A DNA stretch of 64,000 nt from Martinezella lusitana (GCF_900094565.1 NZ_FMAF01000007.1:124001-188000), one strand, 5' to 3'. Counted from the stretch's first letter, positions 44,366 through 54,059 are shown. Made by a program: numbers and translations. The notes: generated from the letters alone by a model not told the origin.

Positions 44366-45598
44366 CTATTCGAAGATCGCGAAGAACTTCTCGGCGCCGG
44401 AGGCGCTGTCCTCGGAAGGGTTGGTCCAGAACTCGTCGACGAAGTCGTTGAGCGCACCAGCCTGCTGCGGCGAGAGGATCAGGGCCTGGTCCGGCACGAT
44501 CTTGCCCGCGCTCATCAGTTCCAGCCCCTTTTGCGCGCATATGTCGAGCTTCGACTTGTCGACATCGGTGCGCATCGGCACCGAGCCTTTCCTCAGGGAG
44601 AATTCGACCTGCACGGCCGGATCCATGGCGACCTCCGCGAGCAGCGTCTGGCCCTTCTGGGATGCCGCATCGGCGATCTTCGGGAAGGAGAAGGAGTCGG
44701 CGACATAGACCATCCCCGGCGATTGCGGCGCGAGCATGCAGCCATAGTCCTTGCCTGGCTGTTTGCCGGCCACAACGAATTCGCCCTTGGCCCAATCGCC
44801 CATAAATTGCACGCCGGCCTTGCCGGTGATGACCATGGCGGTCGCGTCGTTCCAGTTGCGTCCTGCAGCCCCTTCATCGACATAGGCGCGCAGCTTGCCG
44901 AGAATATCGAGCGTCTTCTTCACGCCTTCGACGGATGCATCGCCCTTTTCCTTGTCGACATAGATCTTGAGGAAGCCGTCGATGCCGACCTGGGTCAGCA
45001 GGATCATATTGAAAACCTTGGATTCCTGCCAGGATTGGCCACCCCAGGCGACCGGCAGCACACCGGCAGCCTTGAGCTTGTCGAGAGCGGCGAAGAATTC
45101 GTCCCAGCTCTTCGGCTCCTCGGTCACGCCGGCCTTGGCGAAGGCATCCTTGGAATAAAACACCCAGCTTTCGCCATGGGCATCGCTCGGCGAGAGATAG
45201 ACCTTGCCGTTATAGGAGATGAGATCAAAAATCGATTTCGGCAGGACCTCTGCCCATTTGTCGGCTTTCGCCACGTCGTCGATGGAGTTCAGAAGGCCCT
45301 GATTGACGAAATCGGTATTGGCAAGGCCGATCACGGCCTGCTTGGCAGCCGGCGGATCGCCCGCGACCAGACGGTTCTGGAAGGCGGCGTCCGCCGCTCC
45401 GAAACCGGCAATGGAGGAATCCTTCCAGACACCGCCGCGCTTTTCGAATTCTTGGCTGATGACACTGAGGGCGGCGGCTTCGCTGCCGGAGGTCCATGAG
45501 GTCATTACCTCGGCCTTCGGCTTGTCTTCGGCATAGGTCGGGGTGGATGCCGCGACGAGGGCGGCTCCCACCAATAGCAGTTTCATTCTGTTTTTCAT
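44366..45598 (-). CDS. Sugar ABC transporter periplasmic binding protein
   Basis: 410 residues of the family-1 solute-binding type. Signal peptide MKNRMKLLLVGAALVAAST, cleavage near TYAEDK. AEVMTSWTSGSEAAALSVIS, DAAFQNRLVAGDPPAA and GQSWQESKVFNMILLTQVG fit sugar-binding members. It is the second gene of the minus-strand operon, after the TIM-barrel gene (60 bp). The bound sugar is not readable from sequence. Confidence 0.88.
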   Translation of the reverse strand: MKNRMKLLLVGAALVAASTPTYAEDKPKAEVMTSWTSGSEAAALSVISQEFEKRGGVWKDSSIAGFGAADAAFQNRLVAGDPPAAKQAVIGLANTDFVNQGLLNSIDDVAKADKWAEVLPKSIFDLISYNGKVYLSPSDAHGESWVFYSKDAFAKAGVTEEPKSWDEFFAALDKLKAAGVLPVAWGGQSWQESKVFNMILLTQVGIDGFLKIYVDKEKGDASVEGVKKTLDILGKLRAYVDEGAAGRNWNDATAMVITGKAGVQFMGDWAKGEFVVAGKQPGKDYGCMLAPQSPGMVYVADSFSFPKIADAASQKGQTLLAEVAMDPAVQVEFSLRKGSVPMRTDVDKSKLDICAQKGLELMSAGKIVPDQALILSPQQAGALNDFVDEFWTNPSEDSASGAEKFFAIFE

Positions 45599-45658
45599 TG
45601 TTCCACCTCTTCAAGAAAGCCCTCTTGGCGGGGCCGTTTGGTCTTCAGATCATTGGCA

Positions 45659-46612
45659 TCATCGATAGATCGGCAGAAGCGCCTGCTGTACGAGCGTCAA
45701 CCCGTTTGCGATGTCGGCGACCGGATCGGGCGCAGCGTCGAGCTCGAGAATGGCCCAGCCTTGATATCCACGGTCGCGCAGGAGCCTGGCCCAGCCTGGC
45801 CAGTCGACGCGGCCAAGGCCGAAGCCGCAGAAATAGGGGCGATGGCGATCGTGGATATGCTCGTCGATCGGCGTGTCGGCGGGCATCGGCCCGAGCGCGT
45901 CCTTCCAGTGGGCGATGATGACGCGCTCATGGTGGCGGTCGACAAGCTGCAGCGGATCGGAGCCGGCAACGATGATATGCGCCGTGTCCGGGCACATATG
46001 TACGTAGGCCGGATCCGTCAGCAGCATCAGCAGATCGACATCGCGCGCGGCTGCAAAGATCGAGTGCGCCTCGGTGTGAAGCGCCAGCCGCACGCCCTTG
46101 GCGTAAAGGGTGGCGCCGAGGCGATTGAGGAAGTCGGCAATCTTGCGCGCCTGTTCGAAATCGAAGAATCGTGTCGGCTGGGCGCCAAGCGTCTGGCGAA
46201 GCGGCGCGCCGATGACCATGATGTCGCTGCCGCAGGCCTTGAGGAACTCGGCGTATTTCTCGGCCTTGTCGATGATGGCGGCTTGCGCGGATGCTTCGGT
46301 AAAATCGCCGGCGGCTTCGAGCTCGGCAAAAAAGCCGCTCGCCAGTGTCAGCCCACGCTTGGAAAGCTCGGCGGCGAAGGCTTCGACCGAGCCACAGGTC
46401 TTTGTCGCATCCTGCCAGTTGAACGGCGAGAAGGTAAGCTCCACGCCTGTGACGCCGGAGGCTTGCACGGCATCGAGAATCTTGTCCCAAAACGCGCGCG
46501 GCTCGCTGCGTGACAGGGCGATGATGCCGTCATAATCTCCAACGCCCCAAAATCCGGGGTGGAAGAAAGTGACAAGATCGACGCCAAAGCGAAGCCGTTC
46601 CGTTGAGGTCAT
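45659..46612 (-). CDS. Sugar-phosphate isomerase/epimerase-like TIM barrel protein
   Basis: 317 residues from ATG 46612. The barrel has GVELTFSPFNWQD, ALHTEAHSIFAAARDVDLLM, PDTAHIIVAGSDP and VIIAHWKDALGP, with likely metal ligands Glu, Asp and His in those strands. WAILELDAAPDPV ends it. It is the first gene of the operon and its promoter overlaps the LacI operator region. Members include inosose dehydratase, 3-keto-sugar processing and xylose-isomerase-like enzymes, so the activity is unresolved. Confidence 0.8.
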   Translation of the reverse strand: MTSTERLRFGVDLVTFFHPGFWGVGDYDGIIALSRSEPRAFWDKILDAVQASGVTGVELTFSPFNWQDATKTCGSVEAFAAELSKRGLTLASGFFAELEAAGDFTEASAQAAIIDKAEKYAEFLKACGSDIMVIGAPLRQTLGAQPTRFFDFEQARKIADFLNRLGATLYAKGVRLALHTEAHSIFAAARDVDLLMLLTDPAYVHMCPDTAHIIVAGSDPLQLVDRHHERVIIAHWKDALGPMPADTPIDEHIHDRHRPYFCGFGLGRVDWPGWARLLRDRGYQGWAILELDAAPDPVADIANGLTLVQQALLPIYR

Positions 46613-46699
46613 GAGACTATCCGTTCCTAAGGCATGGAAGATCGTTCGCGGAGCTTGCTCCACAGCAAATAATCCATAATGATTTCAATGCACTGCAAC

Positions 46700-46713
46700 T
46701 GGCAATCGTTTGC
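46700..46713. promoter_or_regulatory. LacI-type operator, copy 1
   Basis: TGGCAATCGTTTGC, part of the inverted repeat GGCAA-N4-TTGCC (46701-46714). It is identical to copy 2, 59 bp away, in the region between the TIM-barrel gene (minus) and the LacI gene (plus). Confidence 0.75.
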
Positions 46714-46758
46714 CGTGCTTAGATAGTAGACAAGTCGCTTTTATATGCAAGCAGTTTT

Positions 46759-46772
46759 TGGCAATCGTTTGC
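46759..46772. promoter_or_regulatory. LacI-type operator, copy 2
   Basis: An exact second copy of TGGCAATCGTTTGC. The spacing of 59 bp, near five or six helical turns, would allow looping by a dimer-of-dimers regulator. Confidence 0.75.
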
Positions 46773-46831
46773 TAAACCTCTGGGATTGCCGTAGCATCCC
46801 GCGCAGCAGGCATCGGGAAGGACGTAAAAAA

Positions 46832-47908
46832 GTGAAAAATAACAAGGATCTGCCCGTGGAGGAGCATTCGGGACCTTTGATGGCGGATGTCGCCCGGCTG
46901 GCGGGGGTCGCCATCTCGACGGTCAGTCGGGCGCTGGCCAATCCGGGTCGGGTGAACGAGAAGACGCGCGCCAAGATCGATGCCGCTGCCAAGCAGCTCG
47001 GCTATACACCGAATGCCATGGCCCGAGGTCTTCGCGTCGGCAAATCCAACGTCGTCATGATTGTCCTGCCGGGTTCGCTCTACTATGGCGTCTCGCAGGT
47101 CATTCCGCAGGTCCTGCAGGGCATCAACCGGTCCCTGAGCCAGAATGGCTACCATCTGATGATCGCCAACCTCGATCGCGACGAGATCTCGGAGCGTCAC
47201 ATCCTCGATCTGGCCTTCGGCGGCACGGTTCGCGGCGCCATCATTCTCTCCTCCGATCTGCCCGTCGATGGCGGCCGGTCGCTCAAGGATTCGGCCCTGC
47301 CGATCGTCTCGCTCCTGTTCGACATGAGCCACGCGGCCCTGCCGAGCGTGGTCACGAATGATCGGCAGTCCGTTCGGGATGCGACGAGCGAACTGATCGC
47401 TCTCGGCCATAGGCGGTTTCTTTATCTTGCCGGGCCGGTGGGCAACTACCACGACAACGAGCGTTATCTTGGCGTTCTCGAAGCGCTCGCCGAGGCAGGA
47501 CTGTCCGAAACGGCGGTCATCAGGTCCGGAGGCACCCTCGATTATCAGCACGGTTTCCAGATCGGCGTCGCTGCGGCCGCCGAATTTGCCGATCTCACGC
47601 AGAAGCCGACCGCCGTCATTGCCACGAGCGACGACATGGCTATTTCATTCATGAGTTGCGTCCAACGAATGGGCTGGAAAATTCCGGCGGATCTTTCCAT
47701 CGTGTCGTTCGACGGGGCACCGGTATGCGAATATTCCTCTCCTCCGCTTTCGACGATCGAGCAGCCGGTCGAGGAGATGGGGCAGCTAGCCGTGAGCTTG
47801 CTGATGGAACGGATCGATGCGCCGGAAAGGGGAGCGGCGACACGTCACGTCATCTCGAGCAAGCTCATTCGGCGTGAAAGCTTCGGTCCGGCGCGGCCGA
47901 GTATCTGA
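46832..47908 (+). CDS. LacI-family regulator of the GMC/ABC operon
   Basis: 358 residues from GTG 46832, with GGAAGGA upstream; the frame runs to 46745, but that part overlaps the second operator. HTH is MADVARLAGVAISTVSRALA, with the hinge GYTPNAMARGLRVG. The effector domain is of the sugar-binding type (PTAVIATSDDMAISFMS, IVSFDGAPVCEYSSPPLST). It is divergent from the GMC/ABC/TIM operon, and both carry the operators between them, so autoregulation is expected. Confidence 0.9.
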   Translation: MKNNKDLPVEEHSGPLMADVARLAGVAISTVSRALANPGRVNEKTRAKIDAAAKQLGYTPNAMARGLRVGKSNVVMIVLPGSLYYGVSQVIPQVLQGINRSLSQNGYHLMIANLDRDEISERHILDLAFGGTVRGAIILSSDLPVDGGRSLKDSALPIVSLLFDMSHAALPSVVTNDRQSVRDATSELIALGHRRFLYLAGPVGNYHDNERYLGVLEALAEAGLSETAVIRSGGTLDYQHGFQIGVAAAAEFADLTQKPTAVIATSDDMAISFMSCVQRMGWKIPADLSIVSFDGAPVCEYSSPPLSTIEQPVEEMGQLAVSLLMERIDAPERGAATRHVISSKLIRRESFGPARPSI

Positions 47909-48047
47909 CGGCCGCATCTCGCTCCCCACGCGTAAATCGCCGATATTTGAGGGGCGAGATATCGGAATCCAGCTTAGGACATTCTTTTACCATCAGGTCT
48001 TACAATCAGGTATAGATGCTAACTTCGAAAGGCCTGTACTGGATAAG

Positions 48048-49628
48048 ATGCTGGGCGCGGAAATCGTCGCATTCCTTGAAGCCTGTCCGATGGCGGCACT
48101 TGTGATCGACCCCACAGGTGCCATCGTCTTGGCGAATGCCGAAGCTCGTGATTTTTTTGGCCTTGGAGACCAGCCTTTCGCCACCGTCATCTCGGATCTG
48201 CTGCCTGACTGGCCGTTGGCCGCCCCGTCACAGCCGCTTGTCGTGGTCGGCAATCGCCATCGGCGAGACTGTCATGTCAAAGTCATCACCTGGCAATCGG
48301 CCTCTGACGTAATGACTGCGGTTCTTGTCGAACCGGAGAGCGAAGAGCGGCAGGCGGCTTTCGCGGCACGCGAGGCGAACCTGCGTCTTCGATACGTCAT
48401 CGAGATGCTGCCGGAGGCTGTTTGCGTTTTCGACGCAAACGACCGTTACGTTCTCTGGAATGAGAGATATGCGGAACTCTACCCGGACATCGCGGATCAT
48501 CTGAAACCCGGCGTCGCTTTTGAGGACATATTGAAGGTGAGCCTTGCGAGCAACCGAATGCGGGAGGTTGTCGAAGACAAGGATGCCTGGCTGCGACAGC
48601 GCATGCGGAAATTTCACCAGCCCGTTTCACAGGAAGAGCAGCAACTGCGCGACGGACGGTGGCTGCGGCATGACGATCGACGTACCCCCGATGGCGGCGC
48701 CATCGGCACGCGGGTAGACATCACCGATTTGAAACAGCGCGAGGAATGGCTGCGCCAGCTGTTCGACGCCAATCCGATGCCCATGCTCCTGTGCGACGGC
48801 AGCAGCCTTCAAATCCTGCAGGCGAACCGGGCCGCGCTGGATTTCTACGGCTTCGGGAAAGAGGCATTGCTTTCCTGGAAAGCATCCAACATGCATGTCG
48901 AAAGCGAGGCCGATCGATTTGCAAGAGCGCTTCTCGAACTCGGAGGCGACTGCGAGGCCAGAACGGTCTGGCGGCAGAGAATAGCTGATGGCACCGAGCG
49001 TCACGTGCTCATCTATGTTCGCGTGCTGCACGAAGGCAAGGAACGCCGTCTTCTGCTGACCATTGCCGATGTCAGCGACCGGATTCTCGCTGAAGCGGAA
49101 GCCAACCGTCTCGCCGCGCACGATATGCTGACTGGATTGCCAAACCGGATGTGCTTCTACAAGGCCCTTGGCGAAGCGTTGAGAGCGAATAATGGAAAGC
49201 GTGTCGCCGTTTTCTGCCTTGATCTCGATGGCTTCAAGCCGGTCAACGACACCTTCGGGCACGCCGCGGGTGACGATGTGCTCAAGATGGTCGCCGAGCG
49301 CCTGCGAGGGGCCGCGAGGGGTCATATGGTGGCGCGGCTGGGTGGCGACGAATTCGCCATCCTGATGGAGGCTGACGAGGGAGATGTAGCCGAGCTGGCA
49401 CAGGGCTGCATAGCTGCCTTCAAGTCATCCTTCCTCATCGAAGGTGTCCCGGTCGATATCGGCATCAGTGTCGGTGTTTCGGCGGCACCTGCGGAGGGTC
49501 AGGATGGGCAAGCCCTCGTTCTGGAGGCCGACCACGCCCTCTACAGGGCGAAAGCCAATGGGCGGAATACCTGGCAGATGGCGTCCGACAGCTATCGACA
49601 TCGCAATGTTCCGAGACGTCGAAGGTGA
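48048..49628 (+). CDS. PAS-GGDEF diguanylate cyclase
   Basis: About 526 residues from ATG 48048 (the upstream frame overlaps the LacI gene and is not supported). PAS-like sensor domains occupy most of the N-terminal two thirds (ACPMAALVIDPTGAIVLANA; EAVCVFDANDRYVLWNERY; NPMPMLLCDGSSLQILQAN). The C-terminal GGDEF domain has an intact active site, LGGDEFAIL, after DMLTGLPNRMCFY. No transmembrane helix or EAL domain was seen. It should make cyclic di-GMP in response to a cytoplasmic signal, perhaps redox or a ligand in a PAS domain. It follows the LacI gene by 139 bp with no clear link. Confidence 0.88.
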   Translation: MLGAEIVAFLEACPMAALVIDPTGAIVLANAEARDFFGLGDQPFATVISDLLPDWPLAAPSQPLVVVGNRHRRDCHVKVITWQSASDVMTAVLVEPESEERQAAFAAREANLRLRYVIEMLPEAVCVFDANDRYVLWNERYAELYPDIADHLKPGVAFEDILKVSLASNRMREVVEDKDAWLRQRMRKFHQPVSQEEQQLRDGRWLRHDDRRTPDGGAIGTRVDITDLKQREEWLRQLFDANPMPMLLCDGSSLQILQANRAALDFYGFGKEALLSWKASNMHVESEADRFARALLELGGDCEARTVWRQRIADGTERHVLIYVRVLHEGKERRLLLTIADVSDRILAEAEANRLAAHDMLTGLPNRMCFYKALGEALRANNGKRVAVFCLDLDGFKPVNDTFGHAAGDDVLKMVAERLRGAARGHMVARLGGDEFAILMEADEGDVAELAQGCIAAFKSSFLIEGVPVDIGISVGVSAAPAEGQDGQALVLEADHALYRAKANGRNTWQMASDSYRHRNVPRRRR

Positions 49629-49751
49629 GGCTGGCGGCGCTTGCGCGCGGCTCTTGAACTTGGCCCGGCGACCCCTCATCTGATTATCAACTGTTTCAAT
49701 CTGTCGAACTGACAGCCTCTCGCTTTTTCACAGTTGCTGCCGGTCCTCGTA

Positions 49752-49771
49752 GCGACGCGCGTCCGCGTCGC
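49752..49771 (+). other. Hairpin at the ribosome site of the DegP-like gene
   Basis: GCGACGCG (49752-49759) pairs with CGCGTCGC (49764-49771) around CGTC. It ends directly before AGGAG, the ribosome site of the protease at 49783. It could modulate translation or be a 5' mRNA stabiliser. Confidence 0.5.
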
Positions 49772-49782
49772 AGGAGTTTTTT

Positions 49783-50745
49783 ATGGGATTCATTGATCGC
49801 GACATCCAGCCGTCATCTGATGCCGGGCTGCTGGATGCTTATTCTCAATCGGTATCGAGCGCCGTCGATGTCGTCGGACCGGCTGTCAGCCGGATCGAGC
49901 GGTTGGGCGGCCGCGCCGGGCATGGTTCCGGCTTCGCCATCTCGCCGGATGGTCTCGTCGTCACCAACAACCATGTCGTCGACGATGCGAAAGCCGTGCG
50001 TATCAAGACGCCCGAGGGCGCGACCGTCGAGGGCAGGGCGCTTGGCCGCGATCCGGACACCGACCTTGCGCTGATCCGCGCCAATGACTGGCCCGGTGCA
50101 TGGGCAAGGCTCGGCGATTCCAAGACGCTGAAGCGCGGTCATATCGCGATTGCCATCGGCAATCCGCTCGGCTTCGAATGGACCGTCACGGCCGGTATCG
50201 TGTCGGCGCTCGGCAGGTCAATGCGCGCGGCCAGTGGCCGGCTGATGGAAGACATTATCCAGACGGATGCAGCGCTCAATCCGGGTAATTCGGGCGGGCC
50301 GCTGGTGTCCTCGGCGGGCGAGGTGATCGGCGTCAACACCGCTGTCATCCAGGGCGCCCAGAGTATCGCCTTTTCGGTCGCCTCGAATACGGCGAAGCAT
50401 GTCGTGTCCGAGATCCTGCGGTTCGGTCATGTCAGGCGCGCCTATATCGGCATTGCTGCCGACACGGTGGAACTGCATCGCCGTATTGCCCTGGAAGCCG
50501 GCGTCACGCACTCGACCGCCGTGCGCCTGCGCCGCGTCGAAAAGGACAGCCCGGCCGAAAAGGGTGGCTTGCAGGAGGGCGACTATCTGCTCGCCATCGA
50601 TGGGTATGCCGTGTCAGGCATAGATGATGTCGTCAGGCTGCTTGATGGCGATAAGATCGATACCGAGATCGAGGTTCTGATCTTCAGCGTCGGCGGCCTG
50701 ATCGAGCGACGGCAAGTGAAGCCGTCGGCTCGCCCGGCAACATAG
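49783..50745 (+). CDS. DegP/HtrA-like S1C serine protease, no signal peptide
   Basis: 320 residues. The catalytic triad is His64 (TNNHVVDD), Asp94 (PDTDLALI) and Ser170 (NPGNSGGPL). A C-terminal PDZ domain follows (RRVEKDSPAEKGGLQEGDYLLAIDG). It lacks a signal peptide or N-terminal helix, so it would be cytoplasmic, unlike standard HtrA. Trypsin-like proteases of this type form trimers and handle misfolded proteins. Convergent with the SDR at 50758, 12 bp away. Confidence 0.88.
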   Translation: MGFIDRDIQPSSDAGLLDAYSQSVSSAVDVVGPAVSRIERLGGRAGHGSGFAISPDGLVVTNNHVVDDAKAVRIKTPEGATVEGRALGRDPDTDLALIRANDWPGAWARLGDSKTLKRGHIAIAIGNPLGFEWTVTAGIVSALGRSMRAASGRLMEDIIQTDAALNPGNSGGPLVSSAGEVIGVNTAVIQGAQSIAFSVASNTAKHVVSEILRFGHVRRAYIGIAADTVELHRRIALEAGVTHSTAVRLRRVEKDSPAEKGGLQEGDYLLAIDGYAVSGIDDVVRLLDGDKIDTEIEVLIFSVGGLIERRQVKPSARPAT

Positions 50746-50757
50746 GGTCGCCGATTG

Positions 50758-51534
50758 CTACCCTCTGCCGACCAATGGCATTTTCGTCGCCATGACGGTC
50801 ATCGAAAGCACGTTGGCATCCAGCGGCAAGGTGGCCATGTAGACAACGGCGCGCGCCACGTGCTCGGCCGAAATCGTCGGCTCTGCGGCGATTTCCCCAT
50901 TCGCCTGCAGCACGCCGGCGCTCATTCGTGCCGTCATGTCGGTTGCGGCATTGCCGATATCGATCTGGCCGCAGGCGATGTCGAAAGGCCGGCCATCGAG
51001 CGCCGTCGATTTCGTCAGGCCGGTGATGGCGTGCTTTGTGGCCGTATAGGGTGCTGAAAGCGGGCGCGGCGTCGTCGCCGAAATCGAACCGTTGTTGATG
51101 ATGCGGCCGCCGTGCGGCACCTGGTTCTTCATCAGCCGGAAGGCTTGCTGCGTGCAGAGGAATGCACCGGTCAAATTCGCTCCGACGATGGCGTTCCACT
51201 GTTCGAAGGTCAGTTCCTCCATCGGAACTGCGGGCAGGCCCATGCCGGCATTGTTGACCAGAAGATCGAGACGGCCGTATCGGCTGGAAATGGCATCGAA
51301 AAGAGTGCGGACGGATACCGGATCGCTGACATCGGCAGCAACCGCGAAAAATTCCGCGCCGGTCTCCTCCGTAAGCTCCTTGGCGGATTTTTCAAGAACA
51401 TCCGTCCGCCGCCCGGAGATCACGACCTTGTAGCCGGCTGCACCGAGCGCTTTCGCCATGGCGCGCCCGAGACCCGTGCCGCCGCCGGTCACCAATGCTA
51501 TTCCATTGTGTGTGCTGGATGAAACCTCGCTCAT
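50758..51534 (-). CDS. SDR, last gene of the tetronate operon
   Basis: 258 residues. [14 protein letters not shown], the catalytic NNGSIS and YTATK, and no clear metal site: a classical SDR. Its start overlaps the denD stop (ATGA), so it is co-translated with the tetronate enzymes. Not part of the described otn/ltn/den sets that I recall, so its substrate is unexplained. It could reduce or oxidise a further four-carbon acid such as a stereoisomer. Confidence 0.8.
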   Translation of the reverse strand: MSEVSSSTHNGIALVTGGGTGLGRAMAKALGAAGYKVVISGRRTDVLEKSAKELTEETGAEFFAVAADVSDPVSVRTLFDAISSRYGRLDLLVNNAGMGLPAVPMEELTFEQWNAIVGANLTGAFLCTQQAFRLMKNQVPHGGRIINNGSISATTPRPLSAPYTATKHAITGLTKSTALDGRPFDIACGQIDIGNAATDMTARMSAGVLQANGEIAAEPTISAEHVARAVVYMATLPLDANVLSMTVMATKMPLVGRG

Positions 51535-52517
51535 GCAAGCCTCCCGCCCAGTTCATCCTCGATATGCACCTGCAAGATCTCGTCGAAGCTCTGTTCCGCC
51601 TTGAAGCCGAGATCGCGAGCCCTTTGCGCATCGAACTGCGTCGCCCAGCCGGCGACGATCCGCTCGATCACCGGATCCGGTTCCCGCCGGATAAGGGCGA
51701 CAGCCTTGTCGCCGGCCACCCGACGCAGCGCGTCGATTTCATCCGAAACGAGCGCCGATAACCCCGGCATGGTGAGATTGCGTCGCGGCCCGATCTTCGC
51801 AGTATCGAGCGTTGCGGCATGTACAAAGAAGCCGACTGCAGAGCGTGGGCTGGCAAACCAATGCCGCACCGTATCGCTAACCGGCAGAATGGCCTCCTTG
51901 CCGACCAGCGGCTCGCGCAGGATGTTCGAGAAGAAGCCTGAGGCGGCCTTGTTCGGGGCGCCAGGGCGGACACAGATGGTGGGCAGCCTGATGCCAATGC
52001 CTTCGAAAATGCCGCGCCTGGAATAGTCGGCGAGCAGCAGCTCGGCGATCGCCTTCTGCGTGCCGTAGCTTGTAAGCGGTGCCGTCAGGAATTCATCGCC
52101 GATAATTTCGGGGAAAGGCGTGCCGAATACGGCGATGGACGACGCAAAGATCACGCGCGGTGTGTACGCAGTCTTCAGTCCCTGCTGCCGGATGGCCTCG
52201 AACAGTGCCCGTGTGCCATCAAGGTTGACGGTGTAGCCCTTATCGAAGTCCGCTTCCGCTTCGCCCGAGACGATGGCGGCAAGATGGAAGATGACATCGG
52301 GACGGTCTTCGATGAGCTTGTCTGCGATGCCGGCATTCGCGAGATCCACCGTGACAGCCTTCGAAACGTCCTTGAGAGCCTCCGGCACCGGCGGCTGCAC
52401 CGCATCCGCGAGCGTCAAGCGATCGATCGACTGTCCGAGAGTCTTCGGCTCGGCTGCGATCCTGTCGACAAGCTTGCGGCCGATCATGCCCGCAGCGCCC
52501 AATATCAATACATGCAT
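51531..52517 (-). CDS. denD: D-erythronate dehydrogenase
   Basis: 328 residues from ATG 52517 (GGAGG upstream; the longer frame to 52784 lacks a domain match). NAD motif GAAGMIG at the N-terminus and active-site Tyr151-x3-Lys155 in [23 protein letters not shown] and [20 protein letters not shown] are characteristic of the DenD branch of the epimerase fold. It oxidises D-erythronate to 2-oxo-tetronate. That needs OtnI, which is next door in the same operon. Confidence 0.85.
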   Translation of the reverse strand: MHVLILGAAGMIGRKLVDRIAAEPKTLGQSIDRLTLADAVQPPVPEALKDVSKAVTVDLANAGIADKLIEDRPDVIFHLAAIVSGEAEADFDKGYTVNLDGTRALFEAIRQQGLKTAYTPRVIFASSIAVFGTPFPEIIGDEFLTAPLTSYGTQKAIAELLLADYSRRGIFEGIGIRLPTICVRPGAPNKAASGFFSNILREPLVGKEAILPVSDTVRHWFASPRSAVGFFVHAATLDTAKIGPRRNLTMPGLSALVSDEIDALRRVAGDKAVALIRREPDPVIERIVAGWATQFDAQRARDLGFKAEQSFDEILQVHIEDELGGRLA

Positions 52518-52641
52518 TTCGGCTCTTCCTCCCAAGGACTGGCGTCGGTCTTCAAAGATAGTTGCCGCCTTCTCCTCGCCAATCCCCTTGCTTCGGCCCA
52601 ATCGACGGCGGTCAAAACGGTTCAGATATGAATTGCTGCTC

Positions 52642-53406
52642 TCATCGATACGCCTGTAGCCAGGCCAGGCCAGCTTCCGTAGTGGTTGCCGGCCGATATT
52701 CGGCCCCGATGGGCCTGTCATAACCGAGCTTTTCGATAAAGCGCAGGATATAGCGGTAGTCGATTTCTCCGTGATCCGGTTCACGCCGGTCCGGGACGGC
52801 CGCGATCTGAATGTGGCCGATGGCGTCCAGATGCTCTTGCAGTCTATGCGTCAAGTCGCCCTGCATGATCTGGATATGATAGCAATCGAACATCAGCTTG
52901 ATGTTCTGCGCTCCGACCGCGGAGATGATGCCGAGCGCCTGATCCATCGTCTGCAGGAAGTATCCCGGTGCATCGCGGTGGTTCAGCGGCTCAATCAGCA
53001 CGTTCGCTCCGACCTTGTCTGCACGCTCGCAGGCATAGCGCAGATTGTGAATAAAGGTGCTGCGCCCTTCTTCGCCATTGCTCTTTCCGGCCATCACATG
53101 CACGTTTCGCGTGCCGGTGGCGGCGGCATAGTCGAATGCCTGATCGATCGCCCGGCGTGCCTCGTCCTCGCGTCCCGGCACGGCAGCCAGCCCATTGTCG
53201 CCGTCCTCGACACGTCCACGTGTCGTGTTGAGACCAAGCATGTGAAGGCCGGTTTCGGTGAGCGCCTGACGCACGACTTCGGCCGAAATGTCATAGGGAT
53301 AATGGCATTCCACCGCATCGAAGCCGGCTGCCTTGGCGGCCCGGATCGCGTCGGGAAGCGAAAGCTCCTGCCAAAGGAAGCCGAGATTGGCGGAAAAGCG
53401 CAGCAT
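52642..53406 (-). CDS. otnI: 2-oxo-tetronate isomerase (hydroxypyruvate isomerase family)
   Basis: 254 residues from ATG 53406, two bases after the otnC stop; a GTG at 53418 is an alternative. A xylose-isomerase-like TIM barrel: ANLGFLWQELSLPDAIRAA, EPLNHRDAPGYFLQ, MFDCYHIQIMQGDL and the metal-binding Glu near GAEYRPA. It interconverts 2-oxo- and 3-oxo-tetronate, funnelling the DenD product into OtnK/OtnC. Confidence 0.85.
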   Translation of the reverse strand: MLRFSANLGFLWQELSLPDAIRAAKAAGFDAVECHYPYDISAEVVRQALTETGLHMLGLNTTRGRVEDGDNGLAAVPGREDEARRAIDQAFDYAAATGTRNVHVMAGKSNGEEGRSTFIHNLRYACERADKVGANVLIEPLNHRDAPGYFLQTMDQALGIISAVGAQNIKLMFDCYHIQIMQGDLTHRLQEHLDAIGHIQIAAVPDRREPDHGEIDYRYILRFIEKLGYDRPIGAEYRPATTTEAGLAWLQAYR

Positions 53407-53408
53407 GT

Positions 53409-54059
53409 TCAGTCCCACTCCACATCATAGGTGCGAACCAGATCGGCAATTTGTGCGTCGGTCAGCAGGGAGGGATTGGCCCCTCGCGTCAGGATGGCAA
53501 GTTTTGCCGTCTCTTCCAACTCCTCGATGGCATAGATCGCCGCTTCCAGATCCTTTGCCGAGACGACCGGTCCGTGTGCCGCCAGCATCACGGCGCTGCG
53601 TTTGCCGGCAAGGCCACGGATCGCATCGCCCATGGCGGGATCACCGGGCATGAAATAGGGCAGGAGTTTCACCTTGCCGAGCTTCATGATCGAATAGGCC
53701 GTGAGCGGCGGCAGCATATTGTCGCTATCGATATCGGGCAGAACAGACAGCGCGACCGAATGGCTGGAATGGAGATGCACGACGGCACCTGTCTTCTCCG
53801 GTCTTGTCTCGTAGAAGGCGGCATGCAGCGGCATTTCCTTCGTCGGCTTGTCTCCGCCGATCAGGCGTCCATTGGCGTCGAACAGAGACAAGCGTGAAGG
53901 ATCCAAACGGCCGAAGGAACTGCCTGTCGGCGTCACCAGCAGGCGCCCATCGCTGAGACGGGCGGAGATATTTCCGGACGAGCCCGCGGTCAGGCCCCTG
54001 TCGTAGAGCGATTTGGCCATCTGGCATATCTGCTCGCGCAGCTTGGCTTCCTCGCTCAT
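53409..54059 (-). CDS. otnC: 3-oxo-tetronate 4-phosphate decarboxylase (class II aldolase family)
   Basis: 216 residues. AGSSGNISARLSDGRLLVTPTG, the metal-binding AVVHLHSSHS, and MLAAHGPVV are the class II aldolase/adducin-type motifs. It starts inside the otnK stop (ATGA). Expected to decarboxylate 3-oxo-tetronate 4-phosphate to dihydroxyacetone phosphate. Confidence 0.88.
   Translation of the reverse strand: MSEEAKLREQICQMAKSLYDRGLTAGSSGNISARLSDGRLLVTPTGSSFGRLDPSRLSLFDANGRLIGGDKPTKEMPLHAAFYETRPEKTGAVVHLHSSHSVALSVLPDIDSDNMLPPLTAYSIMKLGKVKLLPYFMPGDPAMGDAIRGLAGKRSAVMLAAHGPVVSAKDLEAAIYAIEELEETAKLAILTRGANPSLLTDAQIADLVRTYDVEWD

Noticed and set aside
51531-52784. 417-codon version of denD
   Set aside because: The added N-terminus has no family sequence, and GGAGG before ATG 52517 marks the start.
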